Part shown: positions 23,402 to 35,055 of the stretch, piece after piece | How positions within the stretch are numbered: position 1 is the stretch's first letter | Layout of the letters: every line of letters starts with the position of its first letter | NCBI RefSeq assembly: GCF_050908995.1 | Contig: NC_135130.1 | Span: forward strand, 5,387,001 to 5,451,000 | Direction: 5' to 3' | DNA: 64,000 nucleotides | DNA from: Andrena cerasifolii | Taxonomy: Eukaryota; Arthropoda; Insecta; Hymenoptera; Andrenidae | Notes under the pieces: model-generated | Databases searched by the model: none | What the model saw: only the letters and a program-made list of their open reading frames with translations | What the model was told of the DNA's origin: nothing | Made by a program: the position numbers and the translations under genes

Positions 23402-24816
23402 TTAAGGGGGGATCGCGCCTTGTTGGGCCGAAGAGTAGGTAATTCTTTGTGAATTTTTTGTTCAAAAACGGTTCCACAAATTAATTTGAGGTTTGGGAGG
23501 CTGTTTTATTGTATCTTGTACTAGTGTTCTGAATTTTTGTGTGACAGTGAAAAAATAACATGACAGGTATAGAGAGAGAGCGTTGAAAAATAATCTAAGT
23601 AAGGAAGTGAAAGTAAAGAAAGTACTGATATAGATTCTTAATATATATCTATGTGAATGTGGCTATCTGTGGTAGTAGATGCATTAAGGGGTTATACCTA
23701 GTCAGGAGGCCGAAAAGAGGCGAATGTTTGTGAATTTTTTTTGAAAAAGCGGTGGCGTATATTTTTACAGAACTTTTTGCACTTAAAAGAGCAACATTTA
23801 AAGAACATTTGGTAATTTTTAGTAGAAATATATTTACGCTTATAATAAAAATACAACGACATCCAAGAAGCCTTTTTAAAAACTGTGAGCAAGATATATC
23901 AAATACTACTGTACCAATCTTTCTGAAATGTAGGGGGCTTATTTTTTATATAAAAATCTACTGAATGGCGGAGGCATTTTTTCCATTGTATAGTTTCGTT
24001 TATATCCACGAAAAATGGCTTCATGGTTATCACTAATGGCCGTTTTTCTTTGACAAAATCGAAACTGTACAATGGAAAAAAATGCCTCCGTCATTCAGTA
24101 GAGTCTTATATAAAAAATAAGCCCACATAATTTCAGAAAGATTGGTCAGTAGTATTTGAGATATCTTGCTCACCATTTTTAAAAAGGCTTCTGGCTTGTC
24201 GTTGTATTTTTATTGTAAACGTAAATATTTTTCTACAAAAAAATTACCAAGTGTTCTTTAAATGTTGCTCTTTTAAGTGCAAAAAATCTGTAAAAATATA
24301 TGCTTCCACTGTTTAAGAAAAAATTCACAAACATTCGCCTCTTTTCGGCCTCCTGACTAGGTATAACCCCTTAAGAAAAAAAAAAAAATGTTAAAATGGC
24401 AGCCATTTGAAGAAGTTGAAGCACCCTGGTTTGAGTCTGAAAGAGGTTTTGCCCCAAAATCGGGAAAATTTCTTTAAATAAAAAAGGAACGGTAACAGAT
24501 ACGACAATAAATCTACTACCACAGATAGCCACATTCATACAGATTAAGAATCTCTTTCCCTCTTTGCGTTTCAGATAACCCTTACAGTACATTCCGTCAA
24601 CGCCAGAACCACCCGATTTTCGTTCAACGCTCTCAGTCAACCCTCTGTATCTGCCACCTCCTTATCTTCACTGCAACACAAAAATTCAGAATAATAGCTC
24701 AAGATACAATAAAACAGTCTGCCAAACCTTAAATTAATTTGTCGCGCCGTTTTTGCACAAAAAATTCGCAAAGAGTTACCTACTCTTCGGCCCACCACGG
24801 CGCACAACCCCGTTAA
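23402..24816. mobile_element. outer TTAA-flanked foldback, interrupted by a second element
   Basis: The left end begins TTAAGGGGGGATCGCGCC and the right end finishes GCACAACCCCGTTAA. The arms share GGGCCGAAGAGTAGGTAA and its complement, and CTATCTGTGGTAGTAGAT and its complement. The left arm is about 23402-23683 and the right arm about 24510-24816. A complete second foldback (23684-24374) lies between them. Confidence 0.75.
23684..24374. mobile_element. inner TTAA-flanked foldback with ~300-bp arms
   Basis: The termini are TTAAGGGGTTATACCTAG and CTAGGTATAACCCCTTAA, a near-perfect inverted repeat bounded by TTAA on each side. The arms (23688-23985 and 24062-24370) are highly similar, which suggests recent origin. 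The insertion lies inside the older element at 23402-24816. There is no coding capacity. Confidence 0.85.
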
Positions 24817-25678
24817 TTACGGTGGAACGATTAACCCTTGAACAGCGGAACCTTCAGAATTAACCAAACTCTGGAGTGACATAGGTATGTCCATAAAATC
24901 TAAATTCCCAAAGTAGGTAATATACTAGAGACAACAAGCAGACACAAGGAAACTGAAGCTTCTCTAGAGGCAGGGGTTGAAACACTTGAAACGGTTCCGA
25001 AAATAACTGTTTCAAACAGTTATATAAGCGTTGTGACTGAAACAGTTATTCAGAACCGATGTTCTGAATAACCGTCCTAAGGAACCAAAATTTCTGCAGA
25101 ACCAGAGCCGATATAGGCCGGAGCCTTGTCCACTCACAGCTGTTCCAATATTATTCCGGTTCTTATAACTATTTCGAGAACCGAAAGCGACATAACCGCC
25201 TTCAACCCCTGTCAAGATCTATCACAAGAATCATTGGAACCCTCAGCTATCACCCAGCACAGAGACCACAAGTGGCAAGGTTCCCCTAATCACTACCATC
25301 CATTAAGTAACAGTGCCAACACAGTAGCCTATCATACTCGCGTCGACCATCGTTCGCAGACGCTTTAAACGTTGTGAAGGCGATTAGGGGGAGCGCGACG
25401 GGTATGTTCGGCTCTGTTTACCAAACCTGAACGATGTGTCACGGGCTACCGTACCCCGATCGTGCTTACGACACCTTATAATTCATTTCTCTCGGCTGAC
25501 GTGCGCGGTATAGCGACAATTACACCTTCCCGCAGCTGGACGTTATTCCTCCGCACAATGGGACGCGGCTCAATAACGTGGACTCCTCGGACGGTGCCGC
25601 ACCAGCGCCATTTTCCAATGCTCCACGACCGTGCTGGCCGCTCGGTTCTTCTGTGAAGGTTCTCCTACAGCTTGCAGG
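24817..25678. other. no gene seen; possible 5' leader of the exon at 25679
   Basis: 24.85-25.2 kb contains repeated GTTCCGAAA/ACTGTTTC-like words suggestive of an old degraded repeat. The GC-rich part at 25.4-25.68 kb could be promoter and leader for the coding exon that starts at 25679. Confidence 0.35.
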
Positions 25679-25800
25679 ATGCTCGGTTGGCTGCCATTCA
25701 AACGGAAGCACGTGTTTCGGCCGAAGATCGCGTACGAAGCTCCCGAGGACACTTTCGTCGAGGCGATCCCGAGCGTGTTCTGCGTGGGAGTCAGCCCTAT
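25679..25800 (+). CDS. candidate first coding exon, 41 codons
   Basis: The open frame starts MLGWLPFKRKHVF, ends VFCVGVSP and runs into a consensus donor (AT|GTGAGT) in phase 2. Codon choice is GC-rich in third positions, unlike the AT-rich flanks. The exon is not in any recognised domain. Its phase fits an acceptor at 29029 and also the acceptors at 46242 and 47754 of the BAIAP3-like gene. It may therefore be an upstream first exon of that gene, or of an unrelated gene whose other exons I cannot see. Confidence 0.45.
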
Positions 25801-25981
25801 GTGAGTACAGCACGTTGGAGGGGTCCCCCGAGTTTGTGAAGCGATTATCGGTAGGCGGTTAGAGATCTTTTAGGCGGGTATTTATAAAGGAGTAGGTAGA
25901 GGCAGAAGGTAGAGCATACGGAAGATCGCACTGCAACTGGCTCGATGCAGTTGCTTCGCGACAGCTTTGCAAACAGTGTGA

Positions 25982-26648
25982 TTAAGGGGTTACATAGCTT
26001 TGGCAGGTCGGGAAATAAGATTATTTCTTATGAATTTTTTTTTCGTGTGCAAAAGGTTATATTTGAAAATCAAGATATACAACTCGTTGTGTATAAATGC
26101 AACTGTATTCTGTTCAAAAAGATATTGGATATTTTCGGAAATGGTGCCGCAGCAGTCTCTTCATATTTGCGGCACCAAAAATACCTCAGATTACTGGAAC
26201 TACTGGATCGATTTAAATAAAAGTTTGCACGAATATTCTTAAGACTATAATACACTACTTGTCGAAGCTGGTTTTTCAACTTGTGTCTTTATTTTTTTAT
26301 TAACAAAAGGAGGTGAAAGCTTAGGTCGAAAATCACCTGATTGACTTTGAGTGGCTGCCGTTTTTCAAAAAATAAATATTCCCTAAATCGGCGCGGTGAT
26401 TTTATTCAAATTGGTCAAAGTGATCTCTGAGATATTTTTGGTACCGCGGATGCTGTAACTATAAAGATGCCTTGGGCTGCTGTGGCCCCACTTCTTTAGA
26501 TATCAAATTTATTTTTTAAGAGAATTCAGCTTAATTCATACACAACACGGTGACGTCTTGATTTCTAAATGCAACTTTCTTTATATCAAAGAAAAATTCA
26601 TTAAAATAACCCTATTTTCCGACCTGTCGAAGCTATGCAAACACTTGA
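25982..26648. mobile_element. foldback element with TTAAGGGG left end
   Basis: The left end reads TTAAGGGGTTACATAGCTTT, followed by a block whose complement, CCGACCTGTCGAAGCTATG, occurs near the right end. The right terminus is degraded (ACACTTGA in place of CCCCTTAA). It directly abuts the next foldback. No coding capacity. Confidence 0.7.
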
Positions 26649-27364
26649 GGGTACCCTCCGGTCAAATCGCTTGACATATACGTGATTTTGATGAATTAAA
26701 CAAAGAGAAACCGAACAACTTCTTGGTTATTATTACCACATATTTGCAGAGCAAGCAAAAAAATGATTGTTTTAATATTATCAATTTTTACATTAGGTAT
26801 ACAGCATTCATTGTATCACTGTAGAAATTAGAGCTCTTGACGGGCGCCATCAGAACTCGTGACAGGATCGTCTGAAATAAAAAAACTAAAAATATTCTTC
26901 AAGCATATGTGAATGGTAATCGCCTTATCCGTCTTGATTGCAAACAAACAATCCAGCGATTTTTAGCACATGTTTAAACAAAACGTTGCAAAAAAAGCAG
27001 TTCTTCTACGCATAAATCTGTCCATAAAAAAAAAATGGCTGATCCAAAATTACTCTTTGCGGATAAGGCGATAGCGAGTCTAATTCTGAATAGAAAGCCG
27101 TAAGAGTTATTGAAATCGGTCCATAATTAAGCTTTTTACAGTGGCGCCCGTCGAGAGCTCTAATTTCTGTTTAAGTGGTACAATGAACGCTGTATATCTA
27201 AGGCAAAAATTGATAAAATTCAAACAGTAACTCTTCTGTTTATTCTTCAAGTATGAAGTAATAAAGTTCAAGAAGCATTTTTACTGTATGTCGTTGAGTT
27301 TCTTTTTTTTTAATTCATGAAAATCGCGTATTTTTCAAGCGTTTTGACCAGAGGGTAGCCTTAA
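26645..27364. mobile_element. foldback element with GGGTA(C/G)CCT ends
   Basis: The left arm contains GGGTACCCTCCGGTCAAA, and its complement is near 27340-27362 followed by TTAA. Inner blocks TTAGAGCTCTTGACGGGCGCC (left, with flanks) and GGCGCCCGTCGAGAGCTC (right) also pair. The right flank is TTAA; the left is CTTGA and shared with the preceding element. Confidence 0.7.
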
Positions 27365-27919
27365 GAACATGGCCACCACAATCACGTGACTGGCGTCCAA
27401 ATTTCTGGAAGGACGAACTTGAGTGATTGAAGATTGTGCGTGTAAAGTATTACGCAGAATACAATTGTGGAAGTAATCGTGTGTAATTAGTCTGAGGCCT
27501 CGATGCTTCGGTTTAATAACAATTCCTCATGGCACTCGAAATGACACGTTGCCTTCACGATCAGTGACTTGGAGAAAACTCCTCGTACCTCCTTAATCAC
27601 TGCGGAAAAACACTCGTACACTTCGTTCATTGAAAGGACGATGGTTCAAATCGCTTCTCCGAAGTGCTCTAAAGTGGAAACGATCTTCGAACGGCGATAA
27701 TCGTCCTCGACAACAACACTCCAATCATCGATTACACGCAGCGTATTTCTACATGCCGCAACATTAATCGTTGGGATCGTAAATTGCTCGTTAGGCGTGA
27801 TCTTATCTCTATACTTTAGCAATTAACACCCAGCAATGAAGCGAAGATGTCAGCTTTATATTTTCGTGCTTCAGCGAATCACGTTTACCTGTTTGCCAGC
27901 TATCATACATGCTCGCAAC

Positions 27920-28554
27920 TTAAGGGGCTGCCTACAGTCAGGAGCTAGGGAAAGAACGATTCTTTGGGAATTTATTTCAGAAAGTACATGCATATTTTTA
28001 TGCAATGGGGTTTGTATTCAGATGACGGACACTTCGACAGGTTATTATATTACGCTTTGGCATAAAAATATTTAGTTATTGCAAAATTACAACTGCTTCC
28101 CCTGAAGCTGTTTTTAGAAACACGTTTTGCGGTGATTAACATTATTCGAAACTCGGTTATCTGAAAAAAACGAAGTAGATTTAGTTAGTACAATAGTTTA
28201 TCTAGTCTTTAATCGTTCCGTTTTATAAAATATTAATCTGTGACAAAATAGCAGATGCTTAAAGGGATGTAATCGATTTTCGTAGAAAAAACACTAATTT
28301 GTCATCCATAAAATTAAAACTATGCATTGGAAAAACAAATGCTTCGGTTAAAGACTGGATTTGAATGTCTAGAAGAACCCTACAAATTTTCAGGGTGATT
28401 GGTGAAGCGGTTATGGAGAAATCGTGGTCACCACAAAACGTGTTTCTAAAACCAGCATCCGGGAAATCAGTTGTAATTTCCCTCATCTGAATACTTTAAA
28501 TAAATTCCCAAAGAATCGCTCTTTTCTACCTTCTGACTGTAGGTTACTCCTTAA
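27920..28554. mobile_element. TTAA-flanked foldback element
   Basis: The left end TTAAGGGGCTGCCTACAGTC pairs with the right end CTGACTGTAGGTTACTCCTTAA. AAAGAACGATTCTTTGGGAA pairs with TTCCCAAAGAATCGCTCTTT. There is TTAA on both sides and no coding capacity. Confidence 0.75.
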
Positions 28555-29028
28555 TTGCACGATATTTAAGAGGAAGAAGGTACACAGGGAGCAACAGAAG
28601 TGCAGTGAACAGGAGCCTCTCTGAATTCCCGTGGCTGTGGCACGGAATGTTTAAAAAAATTAGAGGAATCTCGCTGTGCCGGGGGGAAGTCCGAAGTGTC
28701 AGTGGGCCAAACCAGCCAACGTCAGGGGGGCCTGAAGCAGGCTTTGGAAGGAAAATCTGTGGTGCCCCTACTCCGAGCTGAAGCGCTTCGCAATCACCTA
28801 CAGTGTACCCTCTCCGTGAATAGTTAGTGTGGTGACTGTTCAGTTCCACTGTTTTGCGCGTGCGGCTCGCATGGGGCGTGCTGCACGCTGGAATACTCGA
28901 TGGCAACGTGGTCAAAACAAGCGCAATTTGGGAGTGAACTGTGTGCAAGCCTTCGCGCGATGCGGTGCAACAAGCGCCACTAGATAAACCGGACCGCCGA
29001 GCTCCCAGTAGGGCCATTTCGCTGCAAG

Positions 29029-29514
29029 GATGTTGACTGACCTGGTGAAGCTGAGGCGTCGTCGAAGGAGGCCCTCGAGACGTGGAGCTTCGAAGTCGAC
29101 GCGGGATCAAGAAAGCCCTCCGCGTGATGGGAAAACGGGGGACTCGGTGATTTGCGACAGGGAGTACTTGAAGAACAAGGATATTTCCATCTTGACTGAT
29201 AAGGAGCCCGAATTGTACCTGGGGAAGGACACTCGTTTCACGAAGAAGGGGACAAACGGTGCCGCTGAGACCTCGAATAGATTGCATACTAAGGATTCTT
29301 GTAATTCGTGCGTAACGGTGGCTGATAAGAAGCCCGTGATTTCGCAATCTAGGCGGGAGAACGTGGATCACGGAGACACCGCAAGAAGCGCGAAGGTGAA
29401 GAAAGTGCCCCGGAAGTATTACGGCTGCAAGTGCAGCGGCGCGTGGTACTTGAAGTTCAGGCGGCAAGTGCTGAAGAGCTTGCGCAACAAAATTTCGCCT
29501 GATGTGGTGATTGG
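29029..29514 (+). CDS. candidate N-terminal coding exon, 162 codons
   Basis: The open frame from ATG 29030 (MLTDLVKLRRRRRR) runs to a strong donor, TTGG|GTGAGT, in phase 2. An in-frame stop lies just upstream near 29006. A plausible acceptor (GCTGCAAG|G) lets the exon at 25679-25800 join in phase, so it could be internal or first. The product is basic and hydrophilic, with a Cys-containing end (YYGCKCSGAWYLKF). Base composition is coding-like compared with the flanks. No domain is recognised. Downstream it is phase-compatible with the BAIAP3-like exons at 46242 and 47754. A separate gene is possible. Confidence 0.45.
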
Positions 29515-30469
29515 GTGAGTTACTTAGTACAAAATAAAAAGGGAAGCTTATTTCTGGGAATCGTACTCTGCTCTCGTGGGACTGTATTAATCGTAGAAAT
29601 TTCAAGTCACCTGTAATTTGTTCAGTGAGACTTATCGTGCGCGATTTTACGCGCGACGTGCCGATTACTTTTGCGTGCTGAACAATTCACCTGCCTCAAG
29701 ATCCAGCAGACAGTATTGCGCGTTATCAGCGCCTAAGAATAATTCGAGGATCTTGAGTCTGGGGATGAAATTAATTATGAGGGATTAAATAATGATTCAG
29801 TTATAAATAACGAAGAAGTGTCGCGAGGATTATTTAAATTACTAGTTGTTTAGTTTGGTATAAATTCTCTAGCCCCTCTCTGCCAAATGCGATACACCTG
29901 GCGATCGATGATGCAGTGTTGAGGATTATTGGCGCGTTTCGACTCTACTCCATCGACTCGATTGGTTATTTTGGCGGTCACTGTCGTCGACTAGTTGGCT
30001 GACTTCTGTTTAAAGGGTTTCTGTGTAGTCGAATGATAAATCGACGGATATCCCTCGCGATAATGGGCTTCTCACGATGCCACGAAGACAGCGCGTACGT
30101 TGCACGTGGCAAGGGAGTTTAAAGACCCACGGAACACCGGTGGAAAAGCCAGGGGCCGGTGTTTATGCAGGTAAACCTGCGTGGGTGAGTCATCCGAGTA
30201 AATGACAGCGGGCAGTAACGATCGCGTGCGCGCACCGGCTGAACAATAATAGCCGAAACGCTGAACAAGTCTCCATCCACTTGGAATACTTAATTCTGCT
30301 ATGAAATCGATCTGCCGAGGCTACCGACCTCCTCAATTTCATTCGAATTTGAAGAGTTTAATTAGTGAACGTCGAATGGGTGCGAGTTGAATTCATACAA
30401 ATTTTGCTATTGGGTGTATAGGGAGACAGAAATGGTATAGTAGTAAATACGACTTTGTAACAGGGAAGA
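29515..30469. other. no gene seen
   Basis: Moderately AT-rich and intron-like or intergenic. No coding exon or clear repeat. Confidence 0.4.
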
Positions 30470-30955
30470 AAACTTGCTGAGTATTCAGGAAAAGTTGCTA
30501 AATATTTGAAGAAAATTTGCTGAATATTGAAGAAAATTTGCTAAATATTTGAAGAAAATTTGCTAAATATTTGAAGAAAATTTGCTGAATATTGAAGAAA
30601 ATTTGCTGAATATTTGAAGAAACTTTGCTGAATATTGAAGAAAATTTGCTGAATATTTGAAGAAAAATCGCTGAATGAATATTGAAGAAAATTTGCTGAA
30701 TATTTGAAGAAAATTCACTGAATATTCAGGAAAATTTTTCTAATTATTTGAAGAAAATTTGCTGAATATTCAGTAAAATTTTGTTAAATATTTGAAGAAA
30801 ATTTGCTGAATATTTGAAGAACATTTGCTGAATATTTGAAGAAAATTTGCTGAATATTGAAGAAAATTTGCGGAATATTTAAAGAAAATTTGCTAAATAT
30901 TTTAGAAAATTTGCTAAATATTGTAGAAAATTAGCTGAATAGTGAAGAAATGAGT
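30470..30955. repeat. minisatellite, ~22-bp unit
   Basis: About twenty imperfect copies of GAAGAAAATTTGCTGAATATTT, with unit length alternating between about 19 and 23 bp because of T-run and GAA indels. AT-rich and without coding sense. The edges are gradual. Confidence 0.85.
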
Positions 30956-31883
30956 AAATATTCCTCAATAAATCTTTCTTCCAACCCTCCCCCTAAAGAA
31001 TTCTACATTCATCTGATTTGATAGACCCATATCGATGGTTAAGTCTCATGTAGAATAACGCAAAGTGTTCCATAATTTTGAAGCTTGAATAATAAATTAA
31101 ATCATTGAAAAATGTAATGAAACGCAAGGAACACTGCAACAGCTTTGATCCACACCCCCTTCTCTACTTTTTCCTCGAAGCCTGAGAATATCGATTGCCC
31201 TGACACAGTCTGAATATTGACTTAATATTCAAGTAGAAACTATGGTTTAATTTTTTTTATTTGAACAGCTGATTGTTCTTCTGTGTGGCCCGAAACCATT
31301 GTACCAAGCTCAGAAACAGTCACTCTCGCATCGGTGCTTATGCGTGTCGATAATACGAAGCGGCGTGCACAATAGTTTCTAATTACGTATTAGTCAAGGG
31401 CCTCGAACTTCATTCAGCCCTAAGTACACGGTACGTGAGTCGTGTGGCCGTGTGCATGGCAGGATCTTGCGCAGAACGTGCGTAATGGACTTCCGGTGTG
31501 CACCGAACCTGAACGCGACGGGGTCTACGCGCTTTCCTGGAAATGACTCTCCCTGAATGTTCCGTGGAACGTGAATTTTCAATCTACGAATAGTTCGTTC
31601 AAATGGAAAACTTTCTTTTACGATTAATTCTGTATCACATTTTAGTCCCCTGAATTTTCATATTCCTTTAGACCTGAGACACGGGTTACAAGAAGTTGTA
31701 TTCTTCTAATCTTAGATCTTCCAGCTCCTATTACTTTCACTTTTACAGTAAAGCATACTGAAAGATTAGTTTCAAGGGCTTCAGTAGGTACTTGAATATA
31801 TAAAGGAAGACAATTTTAAATTAAATTATGTTATTGTACCTGATTTATCAGTGAAATATCTTCGTTTTATTTCATTTGTCTAA
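30956..31883. other. no gene seen; 3' flank of the protease gene
   Basis: Holds the region downstream of the minus-strand protease. A minus-strand AATAAA at about 31865-31870 lies just past its stop and may be its polyadenylation signal. Confidence 0.4.
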
Positions 31884-33360
31884 TTACAAGTCTGTGACTT
31901 GTTTGATCCAACGACGATAGTAGGAAACGCTCTCGTAAACGCCGGACACTACAGCGCACTTGGTACCGAAAGATACGACACCGTAAATGGTATTCCTACT
32001 TGCCAACGGTCCTCCCGAATCTCCGGAACAAGAGTCTTTTCCAGGAGCTCCGTAACAAAGATGGTGCTCCTTTTGAACCAGAAATTTGTACTCTGGGGTC
32101 TCTTCGATGCAAATTTCATATGGCCTATGACGAACGTGGACGCCCATTAGAATGTTACTCATCCTTACCTAGGGGAAATATACGCCGTATAATTTCGGTT
32201 ACCGAATTTTTTTTTCGGTTGCCGAATTTTTTTTTTCGGGTACCGAATTTTTTTTTCGGTTACCGAATTTTTTTCGGTTACCGATTTTTTGGTACTTAAA
32301 CAGGAACCAGTTTCTAAGATTTAAAAGAGATCTATGCTTCTAATGTAACGAGTGAACCCTCATTTCAAAGTCTAAGCATCTGAGTTACAGAAAAATTTAA
32401 ATTCTGCCACAAAAAATTAAATAAAAACTCACGCTGCTACGGAGATTGGTAACACCCCAGCCACAAACGTACAGCACTCGAGGGGCCACGCTAAACTCGC
32501 CTGGCAATCGAACAGCTTGAACAGTATTCGTAAACCGAAACTGTGGTTGAACCTCGAAGAGCGCAATGTCGTGAGAGAACATGATGGAAAACCAATACAG
32601 GAACGTTGTGTCGTTGTATACGTGAACCGTTTTTAATTCGTGCACCGATCCCCCTCGATCAGGATGGTTTGATCCAGCACGCACGTAATAATCCGTTGTT
32701 CTCTCTGAAGTCCTGAAGAGTGGATTCAGTAATCGATTATTTATACAACTTGGGCTACAAACACTGAGATGACGTCACAAAATTTTAGAGAATTCAACGT
32801 CGCATTTACTACTGGAACATGGATCGCAATTGGAGCGTCGCGAAATTTATAATTCGATTTTTTGGAAAATGTAATGACTCACTTTTGGCGATAGAACTTA
32901 CAGACAGTGGAGTGCAGTGATGCCCCATTTTCGGGACAGTATACTGGCGCCGCAAACGAATCCATGGGAATTATGCAGGGAGAGCTGAAATTGTTAATTT
33001 CAGGGGGTTATCGCAAGTTTGTAGAGAAACGTTGATTTATACGAACCATGAATGGTCGGTGCACTATATCCACATGGTTCCCACCGATGATCTTCGTCTT
33101 TGCACTGCAAGTGACATTTTTTATTTGTAACGCGACAGCGAGACCTACAAGTACAAGAAAGGCGCTTGTTGTCTGCAAGGGAACGAAATGTGGAAAGCAA
33201 CAAAGAGAATAAAGAATGTAGAATCTGTGCCAAGATAGTTTTGCTATTATTTTCGGGAGAATGCGCATTAAATTAATTGTAAGGGCCCACGACGAAAGGA
33301 TACAGACGGCGATTAATAATACTTACACGTTAAGTAGAGGATGCTAGTACTAGCACGCAT
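31884..33360 (-). CDS. trypsin-like serine protease (S1 family), complete
   Basis: Exons by descending coordinate are 33360-33327, 33144-33047, 32984-32902, 32712-32433 and 32168-31884. Phases are compatible and give 259 residues. The first exon supplies a signal peptide (MRASTSILYLTC). Tryptic activation would cut after Lys29 to release IIGG. The triad is complete: His70 in TALHC, Asp120 in SHDIAL and Ser216 in CSGDSGGP. Asp210, six residues before the Ser, is the trypsin specificity residue (189 in chymotrypsinogen numbering). Hence cleavage after Lys/Arg is expected, secreted, for example digestive or defence-related. It has no clip domain. Oddities: Phe replaces Trp at position 215 (SFGTKC), Leu lies before the catalytic His, and the second donor is the weak GTTCGT. 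The start rests on the spliced signal peptide. Confidence 0.85.
32195..32290. repeat. short tandem repeat, ~20-bp unit, intronic
   Basis: Five copies of TTTTTTCGGTTACCGAA or close variants (GGTTGCCGAA, GGGTACCGAA). Each unit contains the palindrome CGGTTACCG or similar. The array is in the last intron of the protease gene, about 30 bp from the acceptor of its final exon. Confidence 0.8.
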
Positions 33361-33683
33361 TTTACAAACCACCCACGCGAGTATGTTTAATAAATCTGCG
33401 TGACAAACAACGCTTTGCATCTTCGAAAGCTATAAACGTCACGTTGCGATGCATTTTACGAATGCATTGTTTAATTTATTGCTTCATTATCTGCGAGCAC
33501 TGAGATGCGATAAGTTGAAGAGCATAATGTATAAACTAGATAATGTTTGTTGATTTATGATGGAATTTTAGTTGCATCGTAAAAAAATATTCGTTGTATA
33601 ATCGGTGGAGTTAGTTTTAACGATAAATAAATAACAGCAGTGAATAATCGCCCTTATGCGTGAAGAAATTGAAAGTAGGTGAA

Positions 33684-34752
33684 GCTAACCCTCAAACACC
33701 ACACTGGGTCACCTAAACCCAGGCCATTTGGAAGATTCGTGGCCACTACTGAACGATAAATGGTGGGGGGAAAACTTTGGGACTCCTACTATAGATTTCG
33801 CATCACGAGACCCCTAATTTACCTGAAGAAGCCGAGTGACATCATGAAAAAGGTAGTCTGCGGGTCGCGCAGACCCAGTGTGGTGTCCACGTCAGTATTC
33901 TCGGAATAGTGGAGTTAACAGTTGCCACAGAACATTATTGTTAGTCAGTGATTTGTTGTTCCGACAGTATTTCTACGTTGTGTAAAGTAGAACGCATAGG
34001 GAATATGTGGCGAAAATATGTTGCGACTGCTCTTAGTGTAAATGACTGATTTCATAGTGATTTATACTGTTTTTATAAAATAAATTATTATTCCAACCAT
34101 TTCGTTGAATAATCTCACAGAGAACATTTTTTCGGAAGAAGTAAAAAATCACTCGACTTCGCCTCTCGAAATAATTATATTCTTTGCAACCAATCATAAT
34201 TACATATATATTTTCTTGAAGTATGACTCAAAACTTTCCCATTGATGTATAATAAAATCCCTGTACCTTTTTTGAGAAAAAACTGCGATCAAAAGAATAA
34301 AAAACGGAACTTTCAGAACACAAACGTCTTTTTTTCAAAATATCTTGAGCATCAAAAGAACATCCCCAAACTCACATCGGTTCGCTACCATGCTTTATGC
34401 GCCCGCAAGGGGACGCGCGCCCTCCGCTCTAAACTAGCCCCAACCAATACTAATACCGTCGGCTGTGAAAACGTCGATAGTTCTAGTGTTAAGTGAAGTT
34501 TTTTGCGAATATCTCGCAAACCAAAGCCGAGCGCCAAAAAGTTTAGAGGGAATTGTTGTTCAGAATGATGACCTTGACAACATATGTCAAGGTCATTGAA
34601 CTCGGAGAACCCTTCCCTAAAGTAAACATTTACCAAAAATTGTTTAAATCGGTGCAGCAAATCCTGATATATAGAGGAAAGAAAATTCTGGGTTGTGTGG
34701 ACCCAGTGTGGTGGAGGCGTTAGGAAAATATAGCGTGGTGTTTGAGGGTTAA
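33684..34752. mobile_element. ~1.07-kb element with TAACCCTC termini
   Basis: The left end reads CTAACCCTCAAACACCACAC and the right end GTGGTGTTTGAGGGTTAA, an inverted repeat of about 18 bp. A second internal pair, ACCACACTGGGTC and GACCCAGTGTGGT, recurs near 33868 and 34700. A TTAACCCT terminus is typical of piggyBac-type elements. No transposase frame is present. It separates the protease gene from the 648-residue gene. Confidence 0.65.
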
Positions 34753-35055
34753 GATTCTTCTTTAGTATTTATAAATTAGGAAAAATATACTTTAATACGA
34801 AGTATTTAACAAAATTCGGAAGTGAAGGGCTCATAAGTCATTTTTTCAATCACACTCAACTTTTATTGAATAGTAATTAACAGCTGATAAGATAGAGTAT
34901 AATGAAAGAATACAGATAATTTTCATTTTACAATAAATCTGTGTATTAAGTATATTTAATTCACAATTGCAATAAAGGTAGTTCCACTTCCCATGGAACT
35001 CTAATAGATACTACCATAATTCCTTAACAATTAATTTCCACAATTTCGCAGAGAA

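Noticed and set aside
28544..29605. A 353-codon minus-strand open frame
   Set aside because: It mostly mirrors the plus-strand exon at 29029-29514 and extends into the TTAA foldback. Its translation is Leu/Arg/Ser/His-rich, typical of an antisense shadow.
30470..30955. Possible CRISPR-like array
   Set aside because: The units are contiguous and imperfect with no unique spacers, in a eukaryotic context. It is a minisatellite.
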